DNA of 64,000 nucleotides, taken from Antedon mediterranea. Lineage: Eukaryota; Echinodermata; Crinoidea; Comatulida; Antedonidae. The notes under the pieces are model-generated. The model was not told the origin of the DNA. It saw only the letters and a list, made by a program, of their open reading frames with translations, and ran no database searches. The stretch covers positions 22,100,001 through 22,164,000 of the forward strand of contig NC_092671.1 in NCBI RefSeq assembly GCF_964355755.1. Direction: 5' to 3'. Of the stretch, positions 52,481 to 62,862 are shown piece after piece. How positions within the stretch are numbered: position 1 is the first letter of the stretch; each line of letters starts with the position of its first letter. The translations under genes and the position numbers were made by a program.

Positions 52481-53480
52481 ACCAATTTGTGATTTTCGAA
52501 AAAACTTGGTTACACAAAAACACCAAAGTGCTTAGAATAGCTTCAAATCGCATTTGGAGACGTTTTAGACCAATTTGTGATTTTCGAAAAAACTTGGTTA
52601 CACAAAAACATCAAAGTGGTTAAAATCACATTATAAACCGTTTTAGACCATTTTGAGCATTTCGATAACACTTTTCACCAAAAAACATCAAAGAGCACAA
52701 AATAGCTTAATATCGTATTTAAAAACGTTTTAAACCATTTTGAGCATTTCGACAAAATTTTTCACACACAACACCAAAGTGTACAAAATAGCTTCAAATC
52801 GCATTTGGAGACGTTTTAGACCATTTTGTGATTTTCGAAAAAACTTGTTAACATAAAAACACCAAAGTACTTAGAATAGCTTCAAATCGCATTTTGAGAC
52901 GTTTTAGACCATTTTGTGATTTTCGAAAAAACTTGTTAACACAAAAACACCAAAGTGTTTAGAATAGCTTCAAATCGCATTTGGAGACGTTTTAGACCAT
53001 TTTGTGATTTTCGAAAAAACTTGTTAACACAAAAACACCAAAGTGATTAGAATAGCTTCAAATCGCATTTTGAGACGTTTTAGACCATTTTGTGATTTTC
53101 GAAAAAACTTGTTAACATAAAAACACCAAAGTGCTTAGAATAGCTTCAAATCACATTTGGAGACGTTTTAGACCATTTTGTGATTTTCGAAAAAACTTGT
53201 TAACATAAAAACACCAAAGTGCTTAGAATAGCTTCAAATCACATTTGGAGACGTTTTAGACCAATTTGTGATTTTCGAAAAAACTTGGTTACACAAAAAC
53301 ATCAAAGTGGTTAAAATCACATTATAAACCGTTTTAGACCATTTTGAGCATTTCGATAACACTTTTCACACAAAATCATCAAAGAGCACAAAATAGCTTA
53401 ATATCGTATTTAAAAACGTTTTAAACCATTTTGAGCATTTCGACAAAACTTTTTCACACAAAACACCAAAGTGTACAGAA

Positions 53481-55639
53481 TAGCTACAAATCGCATTTGG
53501 AGACGTTTTAGACCATTTTGTGATTTTCGAAAAAACTTGTTAACATAAAAACACCAAAGTACTTAGAATAGCTTCAAATCGCATTTGGAGACGTTTTAGA
53601 CCATTTTGTGATTTTCGAAAAAACTTGTTAACATAAAAACACCAAAGTTCTTAAAATAGCTTCAAATCGCATTTGGAGACGTTTTAGACCATTTTGTGAT
53701 TTTCGAAAAAACTTGTTAACATAAAAACATCAAAGTGTACAGAATAGCTTCAAATCGCATTTGGAGACGTTTTAGACCATTTTGTGATTTTCGAAAAAAC
53801 TTGTTAACATAAAAACACCAAAGTGCTTAGAATAGCTTCAAATCGCATTTGGAGACGTTTTAGACTATTTTGTGATTTTCGAAAAAACTTGTTAACATAA
53901 AAACACCAAAATGTTTAGAATAGCTTCAAATCGCATTTGGAGACGTTTTAGACCATTTTGTGATTTTCGAAAAAACTTGTTAACACAAAAACACCAAAGT
54001 GATTAGAATAGCTTCAAATCGCATTTGGAGACGTTTTAGACCATTTTGTGCATTTCGATGAAACTTGGTTACGCAAAAACATCAAAGTGTTTAAAATCAC
54101 ATTATAAACCGTTTTAGACCATTTTGAGCATATCGATAACACTTTTCACACACAAACATCAAAGAGCACAATATAGCTTAATATCGTATATAAAAACGTT
54201 TTAGACCATTTTGAGCATTTCGACAAAACTTTTTCACACAAAACACCAAAGTGCTTAGAATAGCTTCAAATCACATTTGGAGACATTTTAGACCAATTAG
54301 TGATTTTCGAAAAAACTTGGTTACACAAAAACATCAAAGTGGTTAAAATCACATTATAAACCGTTTTAGACCATTTTGAGCATTTCGATAACACTTTTCA
54401 CACAAAAACATCAAAGTGCTTAGAATAGCTTCAAATCGCATTTGGAGACGTTTTAGACCATTTTGTGATTTTCGAAAAAAACTTTTTAACATAAAAACAC
54501 CAAACTGCTAAGAATAGCTTAATATCGTATTTAAAAACGTTTTAAACCATTTTGAGCATTTCGACAAAACTTTTTCACACAAAACACCAAAGTGTACAGA
54601 ATAGCTACAAATCGCATTTGGAGACGTTTTAGACCATTTTGTGATTTTCGAAAAAACTTGTTAACATAAAAATATCAAAGTGCTAAGAATAGCTTCCAAT
54701 CGCATTTGGAGACATTTTAGACCATTTTGTGATTTTCGAAAAAACTTGTTAACATAAAAACACCAAAGTTCTTAAAATAGCTTCAAATCGCATTTGGAGA
54801 CGTTTTAGACCATTTTGTGATTTTCGAAAAAACTTGTTAACATAAAAACATCAAAGTGTACAGAATAGCTTCAAATCGCATTTGGAGACGTTTTAGACCA
54901 TTTTGTGATTTTCGAAAAAACTTGTTAACATAAAAACACCAAAGTGCTTAGAATAGCTTCAAATCGCATTTGGAGACGTTTTAGACTATTTTGTGATTTT
55001 CGAAAAAACTTGTTAACATAAAAACACCAAAATGTTTAGAATAGCTTCAAATCGCATTTGGAGACGTTTTAGACCATTTTGTGATTTTCGAAAAAACTTG
55101 TTAACACAAAAACACCAAAGTGATTAGAATAGCTTCAAATCGCATTTGGAGACGTTTTAGACCATTTTGTGCATTTCGATGAAACTTGGTTACGCAAAAA
55201 CATCAAAGTGTTTAAAATCACATTATAAACCGTTTTAGACCATTTTGAGCATATCGATAACACTTTTCACACACAAACATCAAAGAGCACAATATAGCTT
55301 AATATCGTATATAAAAACGTTTTAGACCATTTTGAGCATTTCGACAAAACTTTTTCACACAAAACACCAAAGTGCTTAGAATAGCTTCAAATCACATTTG
55401 GAGACATTTTAGACCAATTAGTGATTTTCGAAAAAACTTGGTTACACAAAAACATCAAAGTGGTTAAAATCACATTATAAACCGTTTTAGACCATTTTGA
55501 GCATTTCGATAACACTTTTCACACAAAAACATCAAAGTGCTTAGAATAGCTTCAAATCGCATTTGGAGACGTTTTAGACCATTTTGTGATTTTCGAAAAA
55601 AACTTTTTAACATAAAAACACCAAACTGCTAAGAATAGC
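53481..55639 (+). repeat. 1,121 bp tandem duplication
   Basis: Rare variants are offset by 1,121 bp: TAGCTACAAATCG (53,481 and 54,602), TTTTAGACTATTTTG (about 53,856 and 54,977), TTCACACACAAACATC (about 54,147 and 55,268) and CGTATATAAAAACG. The match ends where the first copy reads GCTAAGAATAGCTTAATATC and the second GCTAAGAATAGCTTCAAATC. The first monomer after each start differs, so one copy has a replaced monomer. Confidence 0.8.
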
Positions 55640-55866
55640 TTCAAATCGCATATGGAGACAATTTAGACCATTTTGTGATTTTCGAAAAAACTTGTTAACA
55701 TAAAAACACCAAAGTGCTTAGAATACCTTCAAATCGCATTTGGAGACGTTTTAGACCATTTTGTGATTTTCGAAAAAACTTGTTAACATAAAAATATCAA
55801 AGTGCTAAGAATAGCTTCCAATCGCATTTGGAGACATTTTAGACCAATTTGTGATTTTCGAAAAAA

Positions 55867-55972
55867 CTTGTTTACACAAAAACATCAAAGTGCGTAAAAT
55901 CGATATGCTCAAAATGGTCTAAAACGGTTTATAATGTGATTTTAAGCACTTTGATGTTTTTGCGTAACCAAG
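55867..55972. repeat. Orientation-switch junction of the satellite, with 35 bp inverted arms
   Basis: Left of about 55,901 the array reads in the forward sense (CATCAAAGTGCGTAAAATC). From about 55,902 it reads in reverse (GATATGCTCAAAATGGTC, then GTCTAAAACGG). Arms 55,867-55,901 and 55,938-55,972 are complementary at 32 of 35 positions around a 36 bp spacer. The join falls in the short shared word ATC/GAT, between a class B tail and a class C head, which suggests microhomology-mediated joining. Confidence 0.9.
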
Positions 55973-58900
55973 TTTCATCAAAATGCACAAAATGGTCTAA
56001 AACGTCTTCAAATGCGATTTGAAGCTATTCTAAACATTTTGGTGTTTTTATGTTAACAAGTTTTTTCGAAAATCACAAAATGCTCTAAAACGTCTCCAAA
56101 TGCGATTTGAAGCTATTCTAAGCACTTTGGAGTTTTTATGTTAACAAGTTTTTTCGAAAATCACAAAATGGTCTAAAACGTCTCGAAATGCGATTTGAAG
56201 CTATTCTAAGCACTTTGGTGTTTTGTGTGAAAAAGTTTTGTCGAAATGCTCGAAATGGTCTAAAACGTTTTTAAATACGATATTAAGCTATTTTGTGCTC
56301 TTTGATGTTTTTGTGTGAAAAGTGTTATCGAAATGCTCAAAATGGTCTAAAACGGTTTTATATCGTGATTTTAAGCACTTTGATGTTTTTGTGTAACCAA
56401 GTTTTTTCGAAAATCACAAAATGGTCTAAAACGTCTCCAAATTTGATTTGAAGCTATTCTAAGAACTTTGGTGTTTTTATGTTAACAAGTTTTTTCGAAA
56501 ATCACAAAATGGTCTAAAACGTCTCCAAATGCGATTTGAAGCTATTCTAAGTACTTTGGTGTTTTTATGTTAACAAGTTTTTTGGAAAATCACAAAATGG
56601 TCTAAAACGTCTCCAAATGCGATTTGAAGCTATTCTGTACACTTTGGTGTTTTGTGTTAAAAAGTTTTGTCGAAATGCTCAAAATGGTCTAAAACATTTT
56701 TAAATACGATATTAAGCTATTTTGTGCTCTTTGATGTTTTTGTGTGAAAAGTGTTATCGAAATGCTCAAAATGGTCTAAAACGGTTTATAATGTGATTTT
56801 AACCACTTTGATGTTTTTGTGTAACCAAGTTTTTTCGAAAATCACAAATTGGTCTAAAACGTCTCCAAATGCGATTTGAAGCTATTCTAAGCACTTTGGT
56901 GTTTTTAGGTTAACAAATTTTTTCGAAAATCAAAAAATGGTCTAAAACGTCTCCAAATGCGATTTGAAGCTATTCTAAGCACGTTGGTGTTTTTATGTTA
57001 GCAAGTTTTTTCGAAAATCACAAAATGGTCTAAATTGTCTCCATATGCGATTTGAAGCTATTCTTAGCACTTTGGTGTTTTTATGTTAAAAAGTTTTTTC
57101 GAAAATCACAAAATGGTCTAAAACGTCTCCAAATTCGATTTGAAGCTATTCTAAGCACTTTGATGTTTTTGTGTTAAAAGTGTTATCGAAATGCTCAAAA
57201 TAGTCTAAAACGGTTTTATATCGTGATTCTAAGCACTTTGATGTTTTTGTGTTAAAAGTGTTATCGAAATGCTCAAAATGGTCTAAAACGGTTTATTTCG
57301 TGATTTTAAGCACTTTGATGTTTTTGTGTAACCAAGTTTTTTCGAAAATCACAAATTGGTCTAAAATGTTTCCAAATGCGATTGGAATCTATTCTTAGCA
57401 CTTTGATGTTTTTATGTTAACAAGTTTTTTCGAAAATCACAAAATGGTCTAAAACGTCTCCAAATGCGATTTGAAGGTATTCTAAGCACTTTGGTGTTTT
57501 GTGTGAAAAAGTTTTGTCGAAAATCACAAAATGGTCTAAACGTTTTTAAATACGATATTAAGCTATTCTGTAAACTTTGGTGTTTTGTGTGAAAAAGTTT
57601 TGTCGAAATGCTCAAAATGGTCTAAAACGGTTTATAATGTGATTTTAAGCACTTTGATGTTTTTGTGTAACCAAGTTTTTTCGAAAATCACAAATTGGTC
57701 TAAAATGTCTCCAAATGCGATTTGAAGCTTTTCTTAGCACTTTGATGTTTTTATGTTAACATGTTTTTTCGAAAATCACAAAATGGTCTAAAACGTTTCC
57801 AAATGCGATTTGAAGGTATTCTAAGCACTTTGGTGTTTTGTGTGAAAAAGTTTTGTCGAAAATCACAAAGTGGTCTAAAACGTTTTTAAATGCGATTTGA
57901 AGCTATTCTAAGCACTTTGGTGTTTTGTGTGAAAAAGTTTTGTCGAAATGCTCAAAATGGTCTAAAACGTTTTTAAATACGATATTAAGCTATATTGTGC
58001 TCTTTGATGTTTTTTTGTGAAAAGTGTTATCGAAATGCTCAAAATGGTCTAAAACGGTTTATAATGTGATTTTAAGCACTTTGATGTTTTTGTGTAACCA
58101 AGTTTCATCGAAATGCACAAAATGGTCTAAAACGTCTCCAAATGCGATTTGAAGCTATTCTAAACACTTTGGTGTTTTTATGTTAGCAAGTTTTTTCGAA
58201 AATCACAAAATGGTCTAAAACGTCTCTAAATGCGATTTGAAGGTATTCTAAGCACTTTGGTGTTTTGTGTGAAAAAGTTTTGTTGAAAATCACAAAATGG
58301 TCTAAAACGTTTTTAAATACGATATTAAGCCATTCTGTTCACTTTGATGTTTTGTGTGAAAAAGTTTTGTCGAAATGCTCAAAATGGTCTAAAACGGTTT
58401 ATAATGTGATTTTAAGCACTTTGATGTTTTTGTGTAACCAAGTTTATTCGAAAATCACAAATTGGTCTAAAATGTCTCCAAATGCAATTTTAAGCTATTC
58501 TAAGCACTTTGGTGTTTTGTGTGAAAAAGTTTTGTCGAAATGCTCAAAATGGTCTAAAACGTTTTTAAATACGATATTAAGCTATAATGTGCTCTTTGAT
58601 GTTTTTGTGTGAAAAGTATTATCGAAATGCTCAAAATGGTCTAAAACGGTTTATAATGTGATTTTAACCCCTTTGATGTTTTTGTGTAACAAAGTTTTTT
58701 CGAAAATCACAAATTGGTCTAAAACGTCTCCAAATGCGATTTGAAGCTATTCTTAGCACTTTGATGTTTTTATGTTAACAAGTTTTTTCGAAAATCACAA
58801 AATGGTCTAAAACGTAACCAAATGCGATTTGAAGCTATTCTAAGCACTTTGGTGTTTTGTGTGAAAAAGTTTTGTCGAAATGCTCAAAATGGTCTAAAAC

Positions 58901-59004
58901 GTTTTTAAATACGATATTAAGCTATATTGTGCTCTTTGATGTTTTTGTGTGAAAAGTGTTATCGATATGCTCAAAATGGTCTAAAACGGTTTATAATGTG
59001 ATTT
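55903..59004 (-). repeat. AT-rich satellite array, inverted block
   Basis: Reverse complement of the same satellite: words such as TTGAAGCTATTCTAAGCAC, GGTCTAAAACGTCTCC and CGAAAATCACAAAATGG follow at 78-88 bp spacing. All four classes occur. Compared with the interior there are more private changes (for example TCTCGAAATGCG, TTTAGGTTAACAAATT, ACGTAACCAAATG) and no obvious long higher-order period. A 115-codon open frame at 58,265-58,612 on the plus strand is only this satellite read through. Confidence 0.95.
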
Positions 59005-59088
59005 CTTTTAAAAAAGGTTCACTTGTTTAGGCCTGACATTTACAACCCTCAAAATATCTCACTTTCAAAAACAATATTTATTTTAAAT

Positions 59089-59100
59089 AAAAAAAAAAAA
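59089..59100 (-). terminator. Pol III terminator-like T-run of a representative unit
   Basis: Read on the minus strand, this is a run of 12 T located about 10 bases past the 3' end of the tRNA-like module at 59,110-59,180. Runs of four or more T end RNA polymerase III transcription. Every one of the 19 units has an equivalent run, of differing length. Confidence 0.5.
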
Positions 59101-59118
59101 GAAACAAAATATCCGTAG

Positions 59119-59129
59119 AGGTTCGAACC
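59119..59129 (-). promoter_or_regulatory. B box of a representative tRNA-like module
   Basis: On the minus strand it reads GGTTCGAACCT, matching GGTTCGANNCC at 10 of 11 positions. GGTTCGAACC is its own reverse complement, so the box could be read from either strand. Only the minus strand also has an A box at the right distance (31 bases between boxes). Confidence 0.6.
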
Positions 59130-59160
59130 CACTAGTGAGAGCACTCAAACTTGAGCATTA

Positions 59161-59172
59161 CCCGTTACGCCA
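59161..59172 (-). promoter_or_regulatory. A box of a representative tRNA-like module
   Basis: On the minus strand it reads TGGCGTAACGGG, a complete match to TRGCNNARYNGG. With the following bases it forms a D-arm: GCGT pairs with ATGC (one wobble) around an eight-base loop holding the invariant GG. Confidence 0.6.
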
Positions 59173-59206
59173 CAAACCAGTAGATGACTGAAGAGCTGAC
59201 AATACT

Positions 59207-59215
59207 CTATTTATA
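59207..59215 (-). promoter_or_regulatory. TATA-like word upstream of a representative tRNA-like module
   Basis: Minus strand TATAAATAG, centred roughly 30 bases before the 5' end of the module. It is present at the same place in the units inspected (plus-strand CTATTTATATGAAAT, or TTATTTATATGAAAT in the t3 units). Confidence 0.4.
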
Positions 59216-59370
59216 TGAAATAAATAATAAATCAATAAAAAATAATGCCATGCAACTGTGTTTCTGATTTTAAAAAAGGTCCACTTGTTTAGGCCTGACA
59301 TTTACACCCTCAAAATATCTCACTTTCAAAATCCATATTTATTTTCAATTTAAAAAAAAAAGAAAAAAAA

Positions 59371-59440
59371 TATCCCTAGATGTTCGACCCACTACTCAGA
59401 GCACTCAAACCTGAGCATTACCCGTTACGCCACAAACCAG
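59371..59440 (-). pseudogene. tRNA-like module 2, type t2
   Basis: 70 bases. The A box is intact, but the B box is damaged (plus strand TGTTCGACCC: one base lost and one changed). Confidence 0.5.
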
Positions 59441-59644
59441 AAGATGACTGAAGAGCTGATAATAGTCTATTTATATGAAATGAATGATCAATCAATGAAA
59501 AATAATGCCATGCAACTTTGTTTCTGATTTTAAAAAATATCCATTTGTTTAGGCCTGACATTCACAACCCTAAAAAATATCTCATTTTCAAAAAAAATAT
59601 TTATTTTCAATAAGTAAAAAAAAAGCAAAGAAAAAAAAAAGCAA

Positions 59645-59715
59645 TATCCCTAGAGGTTCGAACCCACTACTGCGAGAACTCAAACCTGAGCATTACCCAT
59701 TACGCCTCAAACCAG
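59645..59715 (-). pseudogene. tRNA-like module 3, type t3
   Basis: The B box is intact. The A box reads AGGCGTAATGGG, with only the first base off consensus. The middle differs from t1 (CTGCGAGAACTC on the plus strand). Confidence 0.5.
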
Positions 59716-59905
59716 TAGATGACTGAAGAGCTGATAATACTTTATTTATATGAAATTAATAATAAATCAATGAAAAATAATGCCATGCAACTTTGTTTCT
59801 GATTTTAAAAAAGGTTTACTTGTTTAGGCCTGACATTTACAACCCTCAAAATATCTCACTTTCAAAAACAATATTTATTTAAAAAAAAAAAAAAAAGAAA
59901 CAAAA

Positions 59906-59976
59906 TATCCGTAGAGGTTCGAACCCACTAGTGAGAGCACTCAAACTTGAGCATTACCCGTTACGCCACAAACCAG
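59906..59976 (-). pseudogene. tRNA-like module 4, type t1
   Basis: Same as module 1 by eye, with both boxes intact. It is preceded on the plus strand by an A-run of about 16. Confidence 0.5.
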
Positions 59977-60167
59977 TAGATGACTGAAGAGCTGATAATA
60001 CTCTATTTATATGAAATAAATAATAAATCAATGAAAAATAATGCCATACAACTTTGTTTCTGATTTTAAAAAAGGTCCACTTGTTTAGGCCTGACATTTA
60101 CAACCCTCAAAATATCTCACTTTCAAAAACAATATTTATTTTCAATAAAAAAAAAAAAAAAAAAAAA

Positions 60168-60238
60168 TATTCGTAGAGGTTCGAACCCGCTACTGCGAGA
60201 ACTCAAACCTGAGCATTACCCGTTACGCCTCAAACCAG
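60168..60238 (-). pseudogene. tRNA-like module 5, type t4
   Basis: Begins TATTCG on the plus strand. The B-box flank is GCGGG, which allows better local pairing, and the A box is AGGCGTAACGGG. Confidence 0.5.
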
Positions 60239-60428
60239 TGGATGACTGAAGAGCTGATAATACTCTATTTATATGAAATTAATAATAAATCAATGAAAAA
60301 TAATGCAATGCAACTTTGTTTCTGATTTTAAAAAAGGTTCACTTGTTTAGGCCTGACATTTACAACCCTCAAAATATCTCACTTTCAAAAACAATATTTA
60401 TTTTAAATAAAAAAAAAAAAAAACAAAA

Positions 60429-60499
60429 TATCCGTAGAGGTTCGAACCCACTAGTGAGAGCACTCAAACTTGAGCATTACCCGTTACGCCACAAACCAG
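60429..60499 (-). pseudogene. tRNA-like module 6, type t1
   Basis: Both boxes intact. The neighbouring A-run lacks the G of GAAACAAAAT (it reads AAACAAAAT), a variant repeated in module 13. Confidence 0.5.
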
Positions 60500-60688
60500 T
60501 AGATGACTGAAGAGCTGATAATACTCTATTTATATGAAATTAATAATAAATCAATGAAAAATAATGCCATGCAACTTTGTTTCTGATTTTAAAAAAGGTT
60601 CACTTGTTTAGGCCTGACATTTACAACCCTCAAAATATCTCACTTTCAAAAACAATATTTATTTAAAAAAAAAAAAAAAGAAACAAAA

Positions 60689-60759
60689 TATCCGTAGAGG
60701 TTCGAACCCACTAGTGAGAGCACTCAAACTTGAGCATTACCCGTTACGCCACAAACCAG
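60689..60759 (-). pseudogene. tRNA-like module 7, type t1
   Basis: Both boxes intact. Last module of the first seven-unit repeat. Confidence 0.5.
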
Positions 60760-60950
60760 TAGATGACTGAAGAGCTGATAATACTCTATTTATATGAAAT
60801 AAATAATAAATCAATGAAAAATAATGCCATGCAACTTTGTTTCTGATTTTAAAAAAGGTCCACTTGTTTAGGCCTGACATTTACAACCCTCAAAATATCT
60901 CACTTTCAAAAACAATATTTATTTTCAATAAAAAAAAAAAAGAAACAAAA

Positions 60951-61021
60951 TATCCGTAGAGGTTCGAACCCACTAGTGAGAGCACTCAAACTTGAGCATT
61001 ACCCGTTACGCCACAAACCAG
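60951..61021 (-). pseudogene. tRNA-like module 8, type t1
   Basis: Counterpart of module 1 in the second seven-unit repeat, with both boxes intact. Confidence 0.5.
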
Positions 61022-61211
61022 TAGATGACTGAAGAGCTGACAATACTCTATTTATATGAAATAAATAATAAATCAATAAAAAATAATGCCATGCAACTGT
61101 GTTTCTGATTTTAAAAAAGGTCCACTTGTTTAGGCCTGACATTTACACCCTCAAAATATCTCACTTTCAAAATCCATATTTATTTTCAATTTAAAAAAAA
61201 AAGAAAAAAAA

Positions 61212-61281
61212 TATCCCTAGATGTTCGACCCACTACTCAGAGCACTCAAACCTGAGCATTACCCGTTACGCCACAAACCAG
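61212..61281 (-). pseudogene. tRNA-like module 9, type t2
   Basis: Counterpart of module 2 with the same damaged B box and the same AGAAGATGAC flank. Confidence 0.5.
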
Positions 61282-61485
61282 AAGATGACTGAAGAGCTGA
61301 TAATAGTCTATTTATATGAAATGAATGATCAATCAATGAAAAATAATGCCATGCAACTTTGTTTCTGATTTTAAAAAATATCCATTTGTTTAGGCCTGAC
61401 ATTCACAACCCTAAAAAATATCTCATTTTCAAAAAAAATATTTATTTTCAATAAGTAAAAAAAAAGCAAAGAAAAAAAAAAGCAA

Positions 61486-61556
61486 TATCCCTAGAGGTTC
61501 GAACCCACTACTGCGAGAACTCAAACCTGAGCATTACCCATTACGCCTCAAACCAG
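61486..61556 (-). pseudogene. tRNA-like module 10, type t3
   Basis: Counterpart of module 3, including the CCCATTACGCCT form of the A box on the plus strand. Confidence 0.5.
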
Positions 61557-61746
61557 TAGATGACTGAAGAGCTGATAATACTTTATTTATATGAAATTAA
61601 TAATAAATCAATGAAAAATAATGCCATGCAACTTTGTTTCTGATTTTAAAAAAGGTTTACTTGTTTAGGCCTGACATTTACAACCCTCAAAATATCTCAC
61701 TTTCAAAAACAATATTTATTTAAAAAAAAAAAAAAAAGAAACAAAA

Positions 61747-61817
61747 TATCCGTAGAGGTTCGAACCCACTAGTGAGAGCACTCAAACTTGAGCATTACCC
61801 GTTACGCCACAAACCAG
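61747..61817 (-). pseudogene. tRNA-like module 11, type t1
   Basis: Counterpart of module 4, with both boxes intact. Confidence 0.5.
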
Positions 61818-62008
61818 TAGATGACTGAAGAGCTGATAATACTCTATTTATATGAAATAAATAATAAATCAATGAAAAATAATGCCATACAACTTTGTTT
61901 CTGATTTTAAAAAAGGTCCACTTGTTTAGGCCTGACATTTACAACCCTCAAAATATCTCACTTTCAAAAACAATATTTATTTTCAATAAAAAAAAAAAAA
62001 AAAAAAAA

Positions 62009-62079
62009 TATTCGTAGAGGTTCGAACCCGCTACTGCGAGAACTCAAACCTGAGCATTACCCGTTACGCCTCAAACCAG
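62009..62079 (-). pseudogene. tRNA-like module 12, type t4
   Basis: Counterpart of module 5. The adjoining A-run is about 20 long, so the T-run on the transcribed side is the longest class. Confidence 0.5.
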
Positions 62080-62269
62080 TGGATGACTGAAGAGCTGATA
62101 ATACTCTATTTATATGAAATTAATAATAAATCAATGAAAAATAATGCAATGCAACTTTGTTTCTGATTTTAAAAAAGGTTCACTTGTTTAGGCCTGACAT
62201 TTACAACCCTCAAAATATCTCACTTTCAAAAACAATATTTATTTTAAATAAAAAAAAAAAAAAACAAAA

Positions 62270-62340
62270 TATCCGTAGAGGTTCGAACCCACTAGTGAGA
62301 GCACTCAAACTTGAGCATTACCCGTTACGCCACAAACCAG
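62270..62340 (-). pseudogene. tRNA-like module 13, type t1
   Basis: Counterpart of module 6. The two surrounding units encode an identical 64-codon frame at an 1,841 bp offset, which shows the closeness of the copies. Confidence 0.5.
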
Positions 62341-62529
62341 TAGATGACTGAAGAGCTGATAATACTCTATTTATATGAAATTAATAATAAATCAATGAAA
62401 AATAATGCCATGCAACTTTGTTTCTGATTTTAAAAAAGGTTCACTTGTTTAGGCCTGACATTTACAACCCTCAAAATATCTCACTTTCAAAAACAATATT
62501 TATTTAAAAAAAAAAAAAAAGAAACAAAA

Positions 62530-62600
62530 TATCCGTAGAGGTTCGAACCCACTAGTGAGAGCACTCAAACTTGAGCATTACCCGTTACGCCACAAACCAG
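62530..62600 (-). pseudogene. tRNA-like module 14, type t1
   Basis: Counterpart of module 7. The regular seven-unit order ends here. Confidence 0.5.
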
Positions 62601-62791
62601 TAGATGACTGAAGAGCTGATAATACTCTATTTATATGAAATAAATAATAAATCAATGAAAAATAATGCCATGCAACTTTGTTTCTGATTTTAAAAAAGGT
62701 CCACTTGTTTAGGCCTGACATTTACAACCCTCAAAATATCTCACTTTCAAAAACAATATTTATTTTCAATAAAAAAAAAAAAAAAAAAAAA

Positions 62792-62862
62792 TATTCGTAG
62801 AGGTTCGAACCCACTACTGCGAGAACTCAAACATGAGCATTACCCGTTACGCCTCAAACCAG
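62792..62862 (-). pseudogene. tRNA-like module 15, type t4
   Basis: Type t4, but with ACCCACTACTGC in place of ACCCGCTACTGC and AAACATGAGC in place of AAACCTGAGC on the plus strand. Confidence 0.5.

Larger units (their letters stand above)
45104..55899 (+). repeat. AT-rich satellite array, second block, forward orientation
   Basis: Same family, orientation and classes as the main block. It resumes with the monomer order seen elsewhere (variable words TACTTAG, TTCTTAAA, GTTTAGAAAAG, then the GGGATTTTCG variant), so the transposon lies inside a standard higher-order phrase. Private variants and small deletions are somewhat more frequent than to the left, for example CGAAAAAACTTAACATAA lacking the GTT of CTTGTTAAC at 51,044 and 52,420. 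Confidence 0.96.
59110..59180 (-). pseudogene. tRNA-like module 1, type t1
   Basis: Reference module. The D-arm is good and the A and B boxes are intact. The T-arm pairs at three of five positions, while the acceptor and anticodon stems do not pair. In standard numbering T33 is followed by GAG, but without a stem no amino-acid identity should be given. It is best read as a degenerate tRNA relative, not a working tRNA gene. Confidence 0.55.
59029..60869 (-). repeat. Seven-unit higher-order repeat, copy 1 (1,841 bp)
   Basis: Unit lengths are 262, 260, 275, 261, 262, 261 and 260 bp, with module types t1, t2, t3, t1, t4, t1, t1. The 275 bp unit has an extra A-rich stretch (AAAGCAAAGAAAAAAAAAAG). 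Confidence 0.9.
60870..62710 (-). repeat. Seven-unit higher-order repeat, copy 2 (1,841 bp)
   Basis: Repeats the exact unit lengths and type order of copy 1 and appears almost identical in sequence. Visible differences are confined to the first unit (TTTTAAATAAAA against TTTTCAATAAAA, with an A-run difference). Confidence 0.9.

Noticed and set aside
58265-58612. 115-codon plus-strand frame, the longest in the window
   Set aside because: It is the inverted satellite read through. It stays open because several 78- and 87-bp monomers, both multiples of three, happen to follow each other.
1-59004. CRISPR array
   Set aside because: The units are direct tandem repeats with no unique spacers, the monomers differ in class, and the context is eukaryotic.
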